The notes beneath the pieces were generated by a model, which saw only the letters and a list, made by a program, of their open reading frames with translations, did no database searches and was not told where the DNA came from. From contig JANXRE010000079.1 in NCBI GenBank assembly GCA_025353165.1, positions 1-42,580 on the forward strand: a DNA stretch of 42,580 bases, in the 5' to 3' direction. Positions within the stretch are counted from its first letter, which is position 1. Each line of letters begins with the position of its first letter. This document shows, piece after piece, positions 33,014 to 41,218 of the stretch. This stretch comes from Acidobacteriota bacterium. Its GTDB lineage: Bacteria; Acidobacteriota; Terriglobia; Bryobacterales; Bryobacteraceae. Made by a program: the position numbers and the translations under genes.

Positions 33014-33984
33014 CAGACAGCGACCTCGTATTCCTTCAGCTTCCGGTACAGCGTGGTCCGTCCGATCCCCAGCAACTGCGCCGCGACCGCGCGATCGCCG
33101 CGCGTGTAATCGAGGGCCGCCAGGATCGCCCGCCGCTCGACTTCCGCCAGGGGAAGAATCGGGGAGGCGGTGTGCGGTGCGTTCGGGCGCGAGGGAACCG
33201 GCTCCTGCCCGAACGGCTGCGTGGAGATGCGGAAGTTCTGGAGCGCGGAGGGCAGATTCACCGTGCCGAGCGCCGGACCGGAATGAAGGGCGATCATCTG
33301 CTGAACGGCGTTCTCGAGCTCCCGCACGTTGCCCGGCCAGTCGTAGGACAGCATCAGATCCAGAATCGCGTGGTCCACCACGTGGCCGCGGCCGTATTTC
33401 TCCAGGAAGAACTCGACCAGTCCGGGGATGTCGTCGCGGCGCTCGCGAAGAGGAGCCAGGCGCACGGTTACGACGTTCAGGCGGTAATAGAGGTCGCGGC
33501 GAAACATTCCGCGATCCACTTCCTTCGCCAGGTCGCGATTGGTGGCGGCGAGGATCCGGAAATCCGAGTGCCGGGTCTGGAGCGATCCGACGGCGCGAAA
33601 CTCTTTCTCCTGCAGAAGCCGGAGCAGCTTGGCCTGAAGGTCGAGAGGCAGCTCCCCGATTTCGTCGAAGAACGCCGTTCCTCCGTTGGCGAGTTCGATC
33701 AAGCCGGGCTTGGACGCGACCGCGCCGGTGAACGAGCCCTTCACATGGCCGAACAATTCGCTTTCCATCAACGGCCCCACCATGGCGGAGCAATCGATGG
33801 TGACGAACGGGCCCGCGGGACTTACATTATGGATAGCGCGCGCGACAATCTCTTTGCCGGTTCCGGTTTCGCCCAGCAGGAGGGCGGGCCACTTCGTGCG
33901 GCCGAGCTTGTCGATCAGTTTTTGGATGTGGCGGATGCGGGCCGACTGGCCTACGAGTCCGTGCGGCGCTTCGGCTACTGCCAT
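33013..33984 (-). CDS. Sigma-54-dependent AAA+ activator with Fis-type HTH, no receiver domain
   Basis: The 323-residue bacterial enhancer-binding protein has almost no N-terminal regulatory domain: the AAA+ core begins at LVGQSARIRHIQ (10-21). It has Walker A GETGTGKE (38-45), the sigma-54 contact loop GSFTGA (83-88, a Ser variant of GAFTGA), Walker B GGTAFFDEIGEL, the sensor RILAATNRDL and WPGNVRELENAV. The C-terminal Fis-like HTH is DRAVAAQLLGIGRTTLYRKL. It would remodel RNA polymerase-sigma-54 at -24/-12 promoters; two good ones lie in this window. The start at 33984 is supported by AAGGA 6 bases upstream. Control probably comes from the coupled degenerate receiver protein or another partner acting in trans. 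Confidence 0.9.
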   Translation of the reverse strand: MAVAEAPHGLVGQSARIRHIQKLIDKLGRTKWPALLLGETGTGKEIVARAIHNVSPAGPFVTIDCSAMVGPLMESELFGHVKGSFTGAVASKPGLIELANGGTAFFDEIGELPLDLQAKLLRLLQEKEFRAVGSLQTRHSDFRILAATNRDLAKEVDRGMFRRDLYYRLNVVTVRLAPLRERRDDIPGLVEFFLEKYGRGHVVDHAILDLMLSYDWPGNVRELENAVQQMIALHSGPALGTVNLPSALQNFRISTQPFGQEPVPSRPNAPHTASPILPLAEVERRAILAALDYTRGDRAVAAQLLGIGRTTLYRKLKEYEVAV

Positions 33985-34158
33985 CCCTATCCTTCCGAGA
34001 CCGTGGCCCACGCACTCGTGCGTGCCGCATCGAGACTCGTCTCGACGCCTGGCGCCGGCATGAGTGCCGACGCGGCACGCAAGAGTGCGTGCGCCACGTC
34101 CGACAACTCAGGCAAATGCGAGGTCAATGTTAGTAGTGAAGGTGGAGGCGGGGAAATC

Positions 34159-34815
34159 TCAGTCGTCGATCCGGACCACGAAGGCGGGCTGCCCGGGAGC
34201 GCGGATCCGGGCGGCCAGTGCGTCCGCGCCGTCCTCGGTCCGCTCGCTGCCGACGAGCACGCGCCACAGTACCGGATTGCCGGAACGCTGGACGACGCGG
34301 GCCACGCCGAACTTTTGATCGAACTGCTCCTTCACGCGCCCGGCCCGCTCGGGGTCCTGGAATGCGCCCACCTGAACAGCGAAGAGCGCGGCGGCGGCGC
34401 TCGCCGGAGCGGAGACGATTTTCAAACGAACCTTCGCGACGCCGGGGCCGATCAGATCGATGGCGCGCGCGCCGGCTTTCGAAAGATCGACGATGCGGCC
34501 GTCCACAAAGGGCCCGCGATCGGTGATGCGCACGGTCACGGTCTTTCCGTTTTCGATGTTCTCCACCTCGACCCAAGTCTCGAAGGCCAGCGTGCGATGC
34601 GCCGCGGTCAGCTTTTCCATGTCATAGATCTCGCCGTTGGCGGCGCGGCGGCCGTGATACGGATATCCGTACCAACTGGCGATTCCGGTTTCGATGGAGC
34701 CGACCGCCGCCGGCGTGGGCCGAGCGGCGGGCAGCACGACGCTCTTTCGCTTTTTCGCGCAGCCGGCGGCGGCGATCAAAGCGATTGCGAAGGCGACTCC
34801 CGTGGCGCGGCGCAT
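34159..34815 (-). CDS. rlpA: RlpA-like lipoprotein with SPOR domain
   Basis: The 218-residue lipoprotein has a signal ending in the lipobox IAAAGC (Cys19). A double-psi beta-barrel follows at about 42-135 (TGIASWYGYPYHGRRAANGE, MEKLTAAHRTLAFETWVEV, VRITDRGPFVDGRIVDLSKA). A C-terminal SPOR domain covers about 143-215 (FAVQVGAFQDPERAGRVKEQ, VLWRVLVGSE). RlpA proteins are septal lytic transglycosylases that bind denuded glycan through SPOR and act during daughter-cell separation. The catalytic region (SWYG, H in AAHRTL, DRGP) is present. It lies 174 bases upstream of the sigma-54 activator gene on the same strand. Confidence 0.92.
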   Translation of the reverse strand: MRRATGVAFAIALIAAAGCAKKRKSVVLPAARPTPAAVGSIETGIASWYGYPYHGRRAANGEIYDMEKLTAAHRTLAFETWVEVENIENGKTVTVRITDRGPFVDGRIVDLSKAGARAIDLIGPGVAKVRLKIVSAPASAAAALFAVQVGAFQDPERAGRVKEQFDQKFGVARVVQRSGNPVLWRVLVGSERTEDGADALAARIRAPGQPAFVVRIDD

Positions 34816-34906
34816 TTTTGAGCTCAGAACAATTCTAACGAAGATGTTTTAAAGCTTGTGACGAGCACGCGGCGGTCCGTCGCCGGCGCCGCACTTCATT
34901 TTTTCC

Positions 34907-34935
34907 TTGACTTTATCTTCAGATCAATTTATATA
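34907..34935 (+). promoter_or_regulatory. Consensus sigma-70 promoter of the 24-residue peptide gene
   Basis: TTGACT (34907-34912) and TATATA (34930-34935) are spaced by exactly 17 bases in an AT-rich island within GC-rich DNA. Transcription would start near 34942. Confidence 0.75.
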
Positions 34936-34946
34936 TGAATCACACT

Positions 34947-34966
34947 GCGGTCTCGCAAGAGATCGC
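34947..34966 (+). promoter_or_regulatory. 5'UTR hairpin with GNRA (GCAA) tetraloop
   Basis: GCGGTCTC (34947-34954) pairs with GAGATCGC (34959-34966) over 8 base pairs (one G-U) around a GCAA loop. It lies right at the predicted RNA 5' end and would stabilise the message. Confidence 0.65.
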
Positions 34967-34995
34967 AAATTTTGATGTTTAGGGAGAATCAATCG

Positions 34996-35070
34996 ATGAA
35001 GACCGCAACGAAGAAGGCTGCAAAGGCTCCGGCGAAGAAGAAAGCTGCCCCGAAGAAAAAGGGCAAGTAA
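34996..35070 (+). CDS. 24-residue Lys/Ala-rich basic peptide
   Basis: The ATG at 34996 with AGGGAGA upstream opens a 24-residue peptide starting MKTATKKAAKAPAKKK and ending PKKKGK. Half the residues are lysine and most of the rest alanine or proline. There is no hydrophobic segment. The composition resembles the basic tails of histone H1-like and HU-type nucleoid proteins, so nucleic-acid binding is plausible but inferred. The unit is complete: consensus promoter at 34907-34935, GNRA-capped leader hairpin, ribosome binding site, ORF and strong terminator at 35114-35143. This suggests high expression. It is too short for most gene finders. Alternatively the roughly 200-base RNA itself could be the functional product. 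Confidence 0.75.
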   Translation: MKTATKKAAKAPAKKKAAPKKKGK

Positions 35071-35113
35071 CGTCGAGCGCCCCTAAGGGGTGCAGCAAAG
35101 CAAAGTTCACAAA

Positions 35114-35143
35114 GGCCCCGAGAAATCGGGGCCGTTTTTTTTT
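35114..35143 (+). terminator. Rho-independent terminator of the peptide gene
   Basis: GGCCCCGA (35114-35121) and TCGGGGCC (35126-35133) form a perfect 8-bp stem with a GAAA loop. Nine T residues follow (35135-35143). The T-run abuts the stop codon of the convergent MidA-like gene. Confidence 0.93.
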
Positions 35144-36114
35144 CAGGCATCCTTCCTCAGCAGCATCACGCGGAACGTCTCTCCCATTCCGAACAGCAGA
35201 GTCTTCAGCTGCAGCCTGCGCCGCATGGCCTCGCGCTCATCGGCGGCGGCGAGCGCCGATTCGAAGCGGTCCGCTTCCGCGGCGCGCAGGAGAAACGCGG
35301 CGAGGGTTTCGAAACGCTCGAGAGTCCAGCCTGCCGCGACTGCCGCTTCCTCGAGCGGAGTCCAGGCGACGTGCGCGGTGATGTCGCGGTCTCCCGGCGC
35401 GGCGAGGACATCCGCGGAAGCACGATGGCGGCTGTAGCCCATCAGCGTGCCCTGCTGGTGGCGAATCCATTCGCGCGCGGTGTAGCCGTAGTCGACGACG
35501 ATGACGTATCCGCGGTGTACGGCGGACGCGAGGCGACGAATCCAGTCGAGCGCGCGCAGGTTCACTTCGACGATGGAGCCCTCGGGCGCATGCGCGTGAT
35601 ACCGCCGCAAGTAAACGTCAACATCGCCTTCGACAGGTTTGCCTTCCGCGAAGACGAACCGGCCGTCTTCCGCCCCGACCACCATCTGGCGGAACGCGCC
35701 GCCTCTGCGAACCGCCGCGTGCACGGGCAGGGCGTCGAAGAATTCGTTGGCAAACGCGACGCCGGTGATCGAGGAAGGCAGCCCGCCGCCGATTTCGACG
35801 CCGGTATAATCGAACTCGCTCAGTTGCTCCGCCATCTCGCGGCGGCCGGCGCCGAGTTCGACGACGCGGAACGCCGCCGGATCGCCCATCGACTTCCGTA
35901 AGTCCCGCAGAGCTTGCGCGACGAGGAGGCCGAAGACCGGCTGGATCTGTTCCGCCGTGAAGAAATCGCCGTGCTTGCCGAAGGGGTCGCGCTCGCGGCG
36001 GTAGTAACCGCTGCCCGGCGTATAGAGCGCGGCCTCCATGAACCGCTCAAACGGGATGGGTCCGTCTCTGGCGATCTCTCCGCGAAGGAGGCTCGCTATC
36101 GTGTCCGATCCCAT
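35143..36114 (-). CDS. MidA/NDUFAF7-like SAM-dependent methyltransferase
   Basis: The 323-residue protein belongs to the DUF185/MidA family. Motifs are the N-terminal ARDGPIPFERFMEAALYTPG and SGYYRRERDPFGKHGDFFTA. The SAM site region FRVVELGAGRREMAEQL, VAFANEFFDALPVH, and YVIVVDYGYTAREW with a later MGYSRHRASADVLAAPGDRD complete it. MidA proteins act as protein arginine methyltransferases in respiratory complex I assembly; the bacterial role is less clear. The catalytic G-x-G region is intact. It is divergent from the TIM-barrel gene with 23 bases between starts. No ribosome binding site is seen before ATG 36114. Confidence 0.85.
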   Translation of the reverse strand: MGSDTIASLLRGEIARDGPIPFERFMEAALYTPGSGYYRRERDPFGKHGDFFTAEQIQPVFGLLVAQALRDLRKSMGDPAAFRVVELGAGRREMAEQLSEFDYTGVEIGGGLPSSITGVAFANEFFDALPVHAAVRRGGAFRQMVVGAEDGRFVFAEGKPVEGDVDVYLRRYHAHAPEGSIVEVNLRALDWIRRLASAVHRGYVIVVDYGYTAREWIRHQQGTLMGYSRHRASADVLAAPGDRDITAHVAWTPLEEAAVAAGWTLERFETLAAFLLRAAEADRFESALAAADEREAMRRRLQLKTLLFGMGETFRVMLLRKDA

Positions 36115-36137
36115 GCGGTTGATATTATTGTCTCGCA

Positions 36138-37154
36138 ATGGCTGACCCACTTCGTCTCGGCATCGACGCCTATTCGCTTCGCGCCTTCCACTGGAAGGAC
36201 ATTCAGTTGATCGACTACGCCGCATCGCTCGGAGTGGATGCGATGCAACTCGATATCGGCGACCTGGCCAGCCAGGATGCCGGGCATCTGCGCGCTGTCC
36301 GGGATCACGCCGCCGAGCGAGGGATCTATCTGGACGTCGCCACCGGCTGCATCTGTCCCGTCTCGTCGGCGTTCCAGCCGAAGACCAAAGATCCGGTGCA
36401 GTATTTGAACGACAGCCTGACGACGGCGAGCCAGCTTGGGGCGAAGGTGATGCGATGTTTCATCTCGAGCCCGGCCGAGCGGCGAGGGCCCGTGCCCGTG
36501 CAGCGATTCATCGAGTCCACCGTCCAGGTGCTGCGGGCGGCGCGGCGGCAAGCGCTCGATCTCGGGCTTCGGATCGCGGTGGAGAATCATGGCGACCTGA
36601 CCTCTCGCGAGATGCGCGCGCTGATTGAAGCCGCGGGGAAGGATTTCGCCGGAAGCTGCCTCGATACGGGGAACCCGATGTGGGTGCTGGAAGATCCGGC
36701 GGAGACCGTTGAGATTCTCGGACCGTATGCTCTGACGTCGCACGTTCGGGATTCAGTTCTTTACGAACATGCGGGCGGCGCGGCGTTCCAGTGGGTGGCG
36801 CTGGGCGACGGGACGATGGACTGGCCTCGTATCCTGGACGGCTTCCGGCGGTTCTGTCCGGGCATACCGCTTCAACTCGAGATCATCACCGGCCGCAAGC
36901 CGCAGATGCTGCCGTACCTGGATGCGGACTTCTGGAAGATATTTCCGGACATGGCGGCGGCGGACCTGGCGCAATTCATCGCGTTGGCGAAACGCGGGCA
37001 TCCGTTTGAGGGGTTCATGGTGATGACGGACTCGATGGAGAATCCGTTGGCGGAGTACGTCGCGGCGTTGAGAGAGCAGCAGCGGAAGGATCTGGAGCGG
37101 AGCGTGGTTTACGCCCGGGAGAAGTTGGGCTTGGGGGTTCGAGGGCGCGGGTAG
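36138..37154 (+). CDS. Xylose isomerase-like TIM-barrel sugar isomerase/epimerase
   Basis: The 338-residue AP endonuclease 2-family TIM barrel has metal-site residues in typical positions. These are Glu in IAVENHGDL, Asp in SCLDTGNPMW, His in LTSHVRDSVL and Glu in LQLEIITGRK. The start is RLGIDAYSLRAFHWKDIQ, like other members that act as sugar or polyol isomerases/epimerases. The extended C-terminal helix (REQQRKDLERSVVYAREKLG) is common in the family. There is no signal peptide, so it is cytoplasmic. The substrate is unknown; the neighbouring GH28 gene is decayed, so a link with pectin breakdown may once have existed. Confidence 0.82.
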   Translation: MADPLRLGIDAYSLRAFHWKDIQLIDYAASLGVDAMQLDIGDLASQDAGHLRAVRDHAAERGIYLDVATGCICPVSSAFQPKTKDPVQYLNDSLTTASQLGAKVMRCFISSPAERRGPVPVQRFIESTVQVLRAARRQALDLGLRIAVENHGDLTSREMRALIEAAGKDFAGSCLDTGNPMWVLEDPAETVEILGPYALTSHVRDSVLYEHAGGAAFQWVALGDGTMDWPRILDGFRRFCPGIPLQLEIITGRKPQMLPYLDADFWKIFPDMAAADLAQFIALAKRGHPFEGFMVMTDSMENPLAEYVAALREQQRKDLERSVVYAREKLGLGVRGRG

Positions 37155-37309
37155 TGGTTCACTTGGCTTCGAACAAATACTTTGGAAGTCCGGACTACCG
37201 GACGATGCTGGAAAAAGTGCCGACTTGGACAGGATCGTCAAGAGGTACGGGGACCGTGATCGTCGTTCCTTCGAAGCGCTTTTGCATAATGCGGTGACTG
37301 CCTCGCTGG

Positions 37310-38275
37310 CGGGCAGCCACGAATCAACATGCACTGGAAGCCTTCGTTGGAGCCGCCGTGCGCGAACGATTTGTGGCCTTCTGTTTCCGCTAAGCAGAAA
37401 CCCAGCCCGTAGTCGCCGAGCACTTGGGTCAGCATCTCGCGCTGCGTGGCGGGCTTTAACACGCGGCCGCCGCCCTTCTGAATTTCGAGCACGACGCGCG
37501 CCAGGCCGGATGGCGTGGTCCAGAGACCGGCCGCGGCCATCTCGGGGTAAGTGTGCCAGCGCCCTTTGAGCATCGCGCCATCGCCGCGATGTCCGGCGGC
37601 GGCATTGGCTTCGAGGTCCGAGGGCAGAGGCTGCCGGTAGGTGCTGCGAGTCATGCCCAGCGGACCGAGGACGAATTCCTGCGCCAGTTCGGGGAACGAC
37701 TTGCCGGTTACGTCCATGACCAGTTGCTGCATGACTTCGTAGCCGCCGCCGGAATAGCGGTGCTGGGTTCCGGGGAGGATGTCGACGCGGATGGGCGCGG
37801 AGTTGGCCGGCTTCTTTCCGTCGAGGAGATCGAGGAGCGATGGCACGGGCTCGTCCGCCGCATAGCCGGCGAAGCCGTGCACGGTGAGGCCGGCGCTGTG
37901 GTTGAGCAGGCGGCGCAGCGTCACTTTCTCCTTAGCCGTAAATTCGTTTTCCGGGACCTTCCAGGAACGGAGCTTGAGGTTGACGTCTTCATCGAGCGAG
38001 AGCTTGCCTTCGTCGACCAGGTGGAGAGCCACCATGGAAACCACGGGCTTGCTGATGGAAGCAGCCTGGAAGAGCGGCGTCCACGGGCCTGCCGTTTTCG
38101 GCGACCACGCCGTAGCCGCGCGCCCACTCCACTTTGCCGTCCGCAATGACGGCGACGCTGACTCCGGGCACCTTGTAGAACTTCAGGCGCTCGGCGATCT
38201 TCCATTTCTGTTGGGGCTGACCGGCGATCGCAACAGCGGGGCGAAGGCCCTCTTCGACGCGCTGAATTCGGGCAC
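37310..38275 (-). pseudogene. Decayed serine hydrolase (beta-lactamase class C fold)
   Basis: The minus strand encodes GARIQRVEEGLRPAV, FYKVPGVSVAVIADGKVEWA and RGYGVVAENGRPV. An extra base near 38088 shifts the frame, and the rest follows as LFQAASISKPVVSMVALHLV with the SxxK motif SISK. RRLLNHSAGLTVHGFAGYA, RYSGGGYEVMQQLVMDVTG, LGPLGMTRSTYRQPLP and HGGSNEGFQCMLI then follow, after which homology ends near 37310. The C-terminus is missing. At the 5' end no start codon or signal peptide remains, because a deletion has joined it in frame to the end of the GH28 pseudogene at about 38275. Related enzymes are esterases or D-aminopeptidases. Confidence 0.82.
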
Positions 38276-39783
38276 CGGCGACTTCGGGAGCGGTCGTCAC
38301 CTTCGCTTCCGTGTCGAGCAAGCGGATCTTGCGCGAATGAATTCCCGAGACCTCAATCGCGGGCGCGCGGGAGTGGCGCGCCGTCGCGCCGTCGACGTTC
38401 GTCAACGTCATCCGCGTGGGGACGTCCACGCCGTCCAGGAGCAAGTCCGCGACGTTGGTCCACTTGCAGCCCGGTTTTCCAGGTGGGCGACTCCGGTTTC
38501 TCCCAACGAATCTCGACGTCCTTCATCGTGACGTTGCGGGCGTAACGCAGATTCAGCGCCGACTGCGTATTCTCATACGGCGCTTGCGGGTCGTGCGAGA
38601 CGAACAGGCGAACGTTATCGAACCGGATGCCATCCAGCCAACTGTCGGGATGGCCGTTGATCGTCGAGGTCCCCGTGCCATGCGCGATGACGTTGCGGAT
38701 GGAGATGTTGCGGATGACACCGGCGGGCGGCTCCTTATCGCGCTTCGTTCCATCCACCTCACTGCGGCGCTAGATGTTGAAGTGAATGGGATCGCCGTCG
38801 CCCCACCAGAACCAATCGAAGCGCGAGGTCTGGATGGTGACGTTGGAAATCACGACGTCTTCCACCACGCCGCCGTCGAACACCATGAACGCCAGGCCGC
38901 GATTGGAGTTGGTGATGACAATGTTGTCGATGACCACGCGGCGGATGGCGTTGGAGTTGCCATCGCAGAACTTGATGGCGCTCGAGGACGAAGACAGGCG
39001 GCAATTCGTCACGGTCACGTTCTCGGTGGGCAGGGCCGGTCCCCAGATGTCGGACGAATAGAAGACCAGCACATCGTCGCCGGTCTCGATGGTGGAGTTG
39101 GAGATGCGCACGTCCTGGCATCCATCCGGATCGATGCCATCGGCCCACACGCCGGCCTTCTGGCTGGAGGAGATGTAGACCCCATCGATCAGCAGGCGCT
39201 TGCATGCATACGGATTGATGGTCCAACTGCGCGACCGCAGGAACTTGAGGCCGCGGATGCGGACATCCTCGCAGCGCAGCAACAGGACGAGGCGCGGATA
39301 AACCGTTTCCTTGGGGTACCCGGCGGGGAACGATCGCAGGAGCGGTTTCCCGGTGGCCTCCATCAGAAGCTGATTGGGGCGGATGTAGAAATCCGTCATA
39401 TCGTTCGGCCGCCAATCGTAGGAGGCCTGCCCGTCGACCGTGCCACGGCCCTCGATAGCGATGTCGTGCAAATCCGCGCCGTACAGCAGCGCGGACTTCG
39501 GAGCGGGATCGAATTCGCGGCCGTCGAGCGAGGCGAACAGCGTTGCGCCGCCCTCCAGATACAGCCGCACGCCGGAGCGCAGGCGCAGTTGGCCGGAGGT
39601 GTATTCGCCGGGGGGAACGTAGACCGTGCCGCCTCCGGCCCGCCCGCGCGCGTCGATGGCTTTCTGCAGCGCCGCTCGCTGATTATCCTGCTTGCGGCCC
39701 GTTGCGCCGTAGTCCTTCACGTTGAAGACGGGTTGGGCGGTTAGCGCGACCGCGCAGGCGGTCAGAAGGAACCAAAGCTGCAT
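38276..39783 (-). pseudogene. Decayed glycoside hydrolase family 28 (polygalacturonase-like) gene
   Basis: The start at 39783 (AGGA upstream) and signal peptide (MQLWFLLTACAVALTAQP) are intact, followed by the pectin-lyase fold. Visible pieces are FNVKDYGATGRKQDNQRAAL, GGTVYVPPGEYTSGQLRLRS, WTINPYACKRLLIDGVYISS, WADGIDPDGCQDVRISNSTI and ETGDDVLVFYSSDIWG with catalytic Asp residues, then GDGDPIHFNI. A TAG stop at 38770-38772 interrupts the frame. Conserved sequence continues in the same frame (KEPPAGVIRNISIRNVIAHG, TSTINGHPDSWLDGIRFDNV, ALNLRYARNVTMKDVEIRWE) for another 100 residues. A one-base insertion near 38454 shifts to DLLLDGVDVPTRMTLTNVDG, running to about 38276. There it joins a serine hydrolase remnant. 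Confidence 0.87.
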
Positions 39784-39791
39784 GACAATTC

Positions 39792-41078
39792 CTACGGCTC
39801 GACGAGCGCCTGATACACCGCGACCCGGCTCAGGAAGTTCACGTCCGGCGAGCGCGGCTCCAGCATGCGCTGAATCATGCCCACGAACACGATGTCGTTC
39901 GCGGGATCCACCCAGAACCAGGTGCCCGCGGCGCCTTCCCAGAAGTAGGTTCCCTTGCCCACGGCGCTTCCGGCCACAAGCGGATCGAAAAACACCGCGA
40001 AGTCCCAGCCGAACCCGAAGCCGGGCCGCATAAAGTGGCGCCCGATGCCGAACTGCCCCGTGAGCAGCTTGTCCGGCAGGTGATTCGCGCTCATCAACGC
40101 CACGCTGGAAGGAGAGAGCAGGTGTTTTCCATTGAAAGCGCCCTTGTTGAGCAGCATCTGCGCGAAGGTCATGTAATCCAGCGCGGTGGAGACCAGGCCC
40201 CCACCGCCCATAGGCATGGTTGGCGGCCTCGAGTAGTTCAGCGTGGTCGTCGGCGTCAGCTCGTTCTTAGCGTTCGCGTTGTATGCCGTGACAAACCGAT
40301 TCGTCTTGTCCGCGGGTACCCAGAATCCGGTGTCCTTCATGCCCAGCGGGCCGAAGATCCGCTGCTCAAGGAAATCGCCCAACGGCTGGCCGGAGAGTTT
40401 CTCCACCAGGTAACCCTGAATATCCACCGACACGCTGTAGACCCACTCGGAACCAGGCTGGTAAAGCAGCGGTATGGTAGACAGCTTCTCGATCATCTCC
40501 TGCAGATTGCGCGAATTGAACAGTCCCTTTTGCACATACATCTTGTCCACCGGCGTGGTGCCGAACAGCCCGTAGGTGAACCCGGCGGTGTGACTAAGCA
40601 GCTCGCCGACTGTCGGAGGATGCGCCGGTTCTTCGAGAATCAACTTCCCATCGGCATCCGTTCCCTTGAAGACCTTCAGGTTCTTGAATTCGGGAATGAA
40701 ACGCGTCAGCGGATCCTCGGGACGCCACTTGCCTTCCTCGTAAAGCATCATCATGGCCACGCCGGTGATCGGCTTGGTCATCGAGAAGACGCGGAAGATC
40801 GAATCCTTCTCCACCGGCGCGCCGCTCGCCAGATCCTTCTTGCCGTATGTCTTGTACTCCACCAGCTTGCCGTGCCGCGCCAGCATGGTCACCGCGCCGG
40901 GCAGCTCCTTGGAGTCGACGTACTGCTGCATCATGTCTTCCAGACGCTTCAGCCGCTCGGAGGAGAAGCCCACCGATTCGGGCCGCGCGAGCGCGGGACC
41001 CGCGGTGGAGGGCGCGCGTTTGTCCGCGCCGGAGACAAGCAGCGCCGCGCTGAGAAAGAGTGAAAGAAGTAGCTTCAC
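39792..41078 (-). CDS. Secreted serine hydrolase, beta-lactamase class C family
   Basis: The 428-residue protein has a signal peptide (GTG start, MKLLLSLFLSAALLVSGAD) and a complete class C beta-lactamase/esterase fold. It shows VFSMTKPITGVAMM with SxxK (Ser99, Lys102), a tyrosine motif in VYSVSVDIQGYLVEKL, LLSHTAGFTYGLFGTTPVD, MPMGGGGLVSTALDYMTFAQ and a C-terminal GAAGTWFWVDPANDIVFVG that supplies the KTG-like strand. Relatives are esterases and D-aminopeptidases rather than true beta-lactamases; the substrate is unknown. The ATG at 41099 is an alternative start, but GTG 41078 gives a textbook signal peptide. A TATGAT -10-like hexamer lies just upstream. It is the intact counterpart of the decayed hydrolase at 37310. 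Confidence 0.87.
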   Translation of the reverse strand: MKLLLSLFLSAALLVSGADKRAPSTAGPALARPESVGFSSERLKRLEDMMQQYVDSKELPGAVTMLARHGKLVEYKTYGKKDLASGAPVEKDSIFRVFSMTKPITGVAMMMLYEEGKWRPEDPLTRFIPEFKNLKVFKGTDADGKLILEEPAHPPTVGELLSHTAGFTYGLFGTTPVDKMYVQKGLFNSRNLQEMIEKLSTIPLLYQPGSEWVYSVSVDIQGYLVEKLSGQPLGDFLEQRIFGPLGMKDTGFWVPADKTNRFVTAYNANAKNELTPTTTLNYSRPPTMPMGGGGLVSTALDYMTFAQMLLNKGAFNGKHLLSPSSVALMSANHLPDKLLTGQFGIGRHFMRPGFGFGWDFAVFFDPLVAGSAVGKGTYFWEGAAGTWFWVDPANDIVFVGMIQRMLEPRSPDVNFLSRVAVYQALVEP

Positions 41079-41218
41079 AATGCCGCGATCATACCGCATC
41101 CGCGTGCGCTTAGAACTCGGGCATTCGGCCGCCGTCATACAGCATTTGACACCGGCCGGAATACGATGCCCAGGCGGTGAGATAGGATTCCACTGAGGCT
41201 CGCCCGGCTGGCGATGCA

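Noticed and set aside
33001-34821. Long plus-strand frame antisense to the sigma-54 activator and rlpA
   Set aside because: It spans two real genes on the other strand and has no recognisable domain. A shadow frame.
37188-37203. GTCCGG-ACTA-CCGGAC hairpin after the TIM-barrel gene
   Set aside because: Stem of only 6 bp with no T-run. Not convincing as a terminator.
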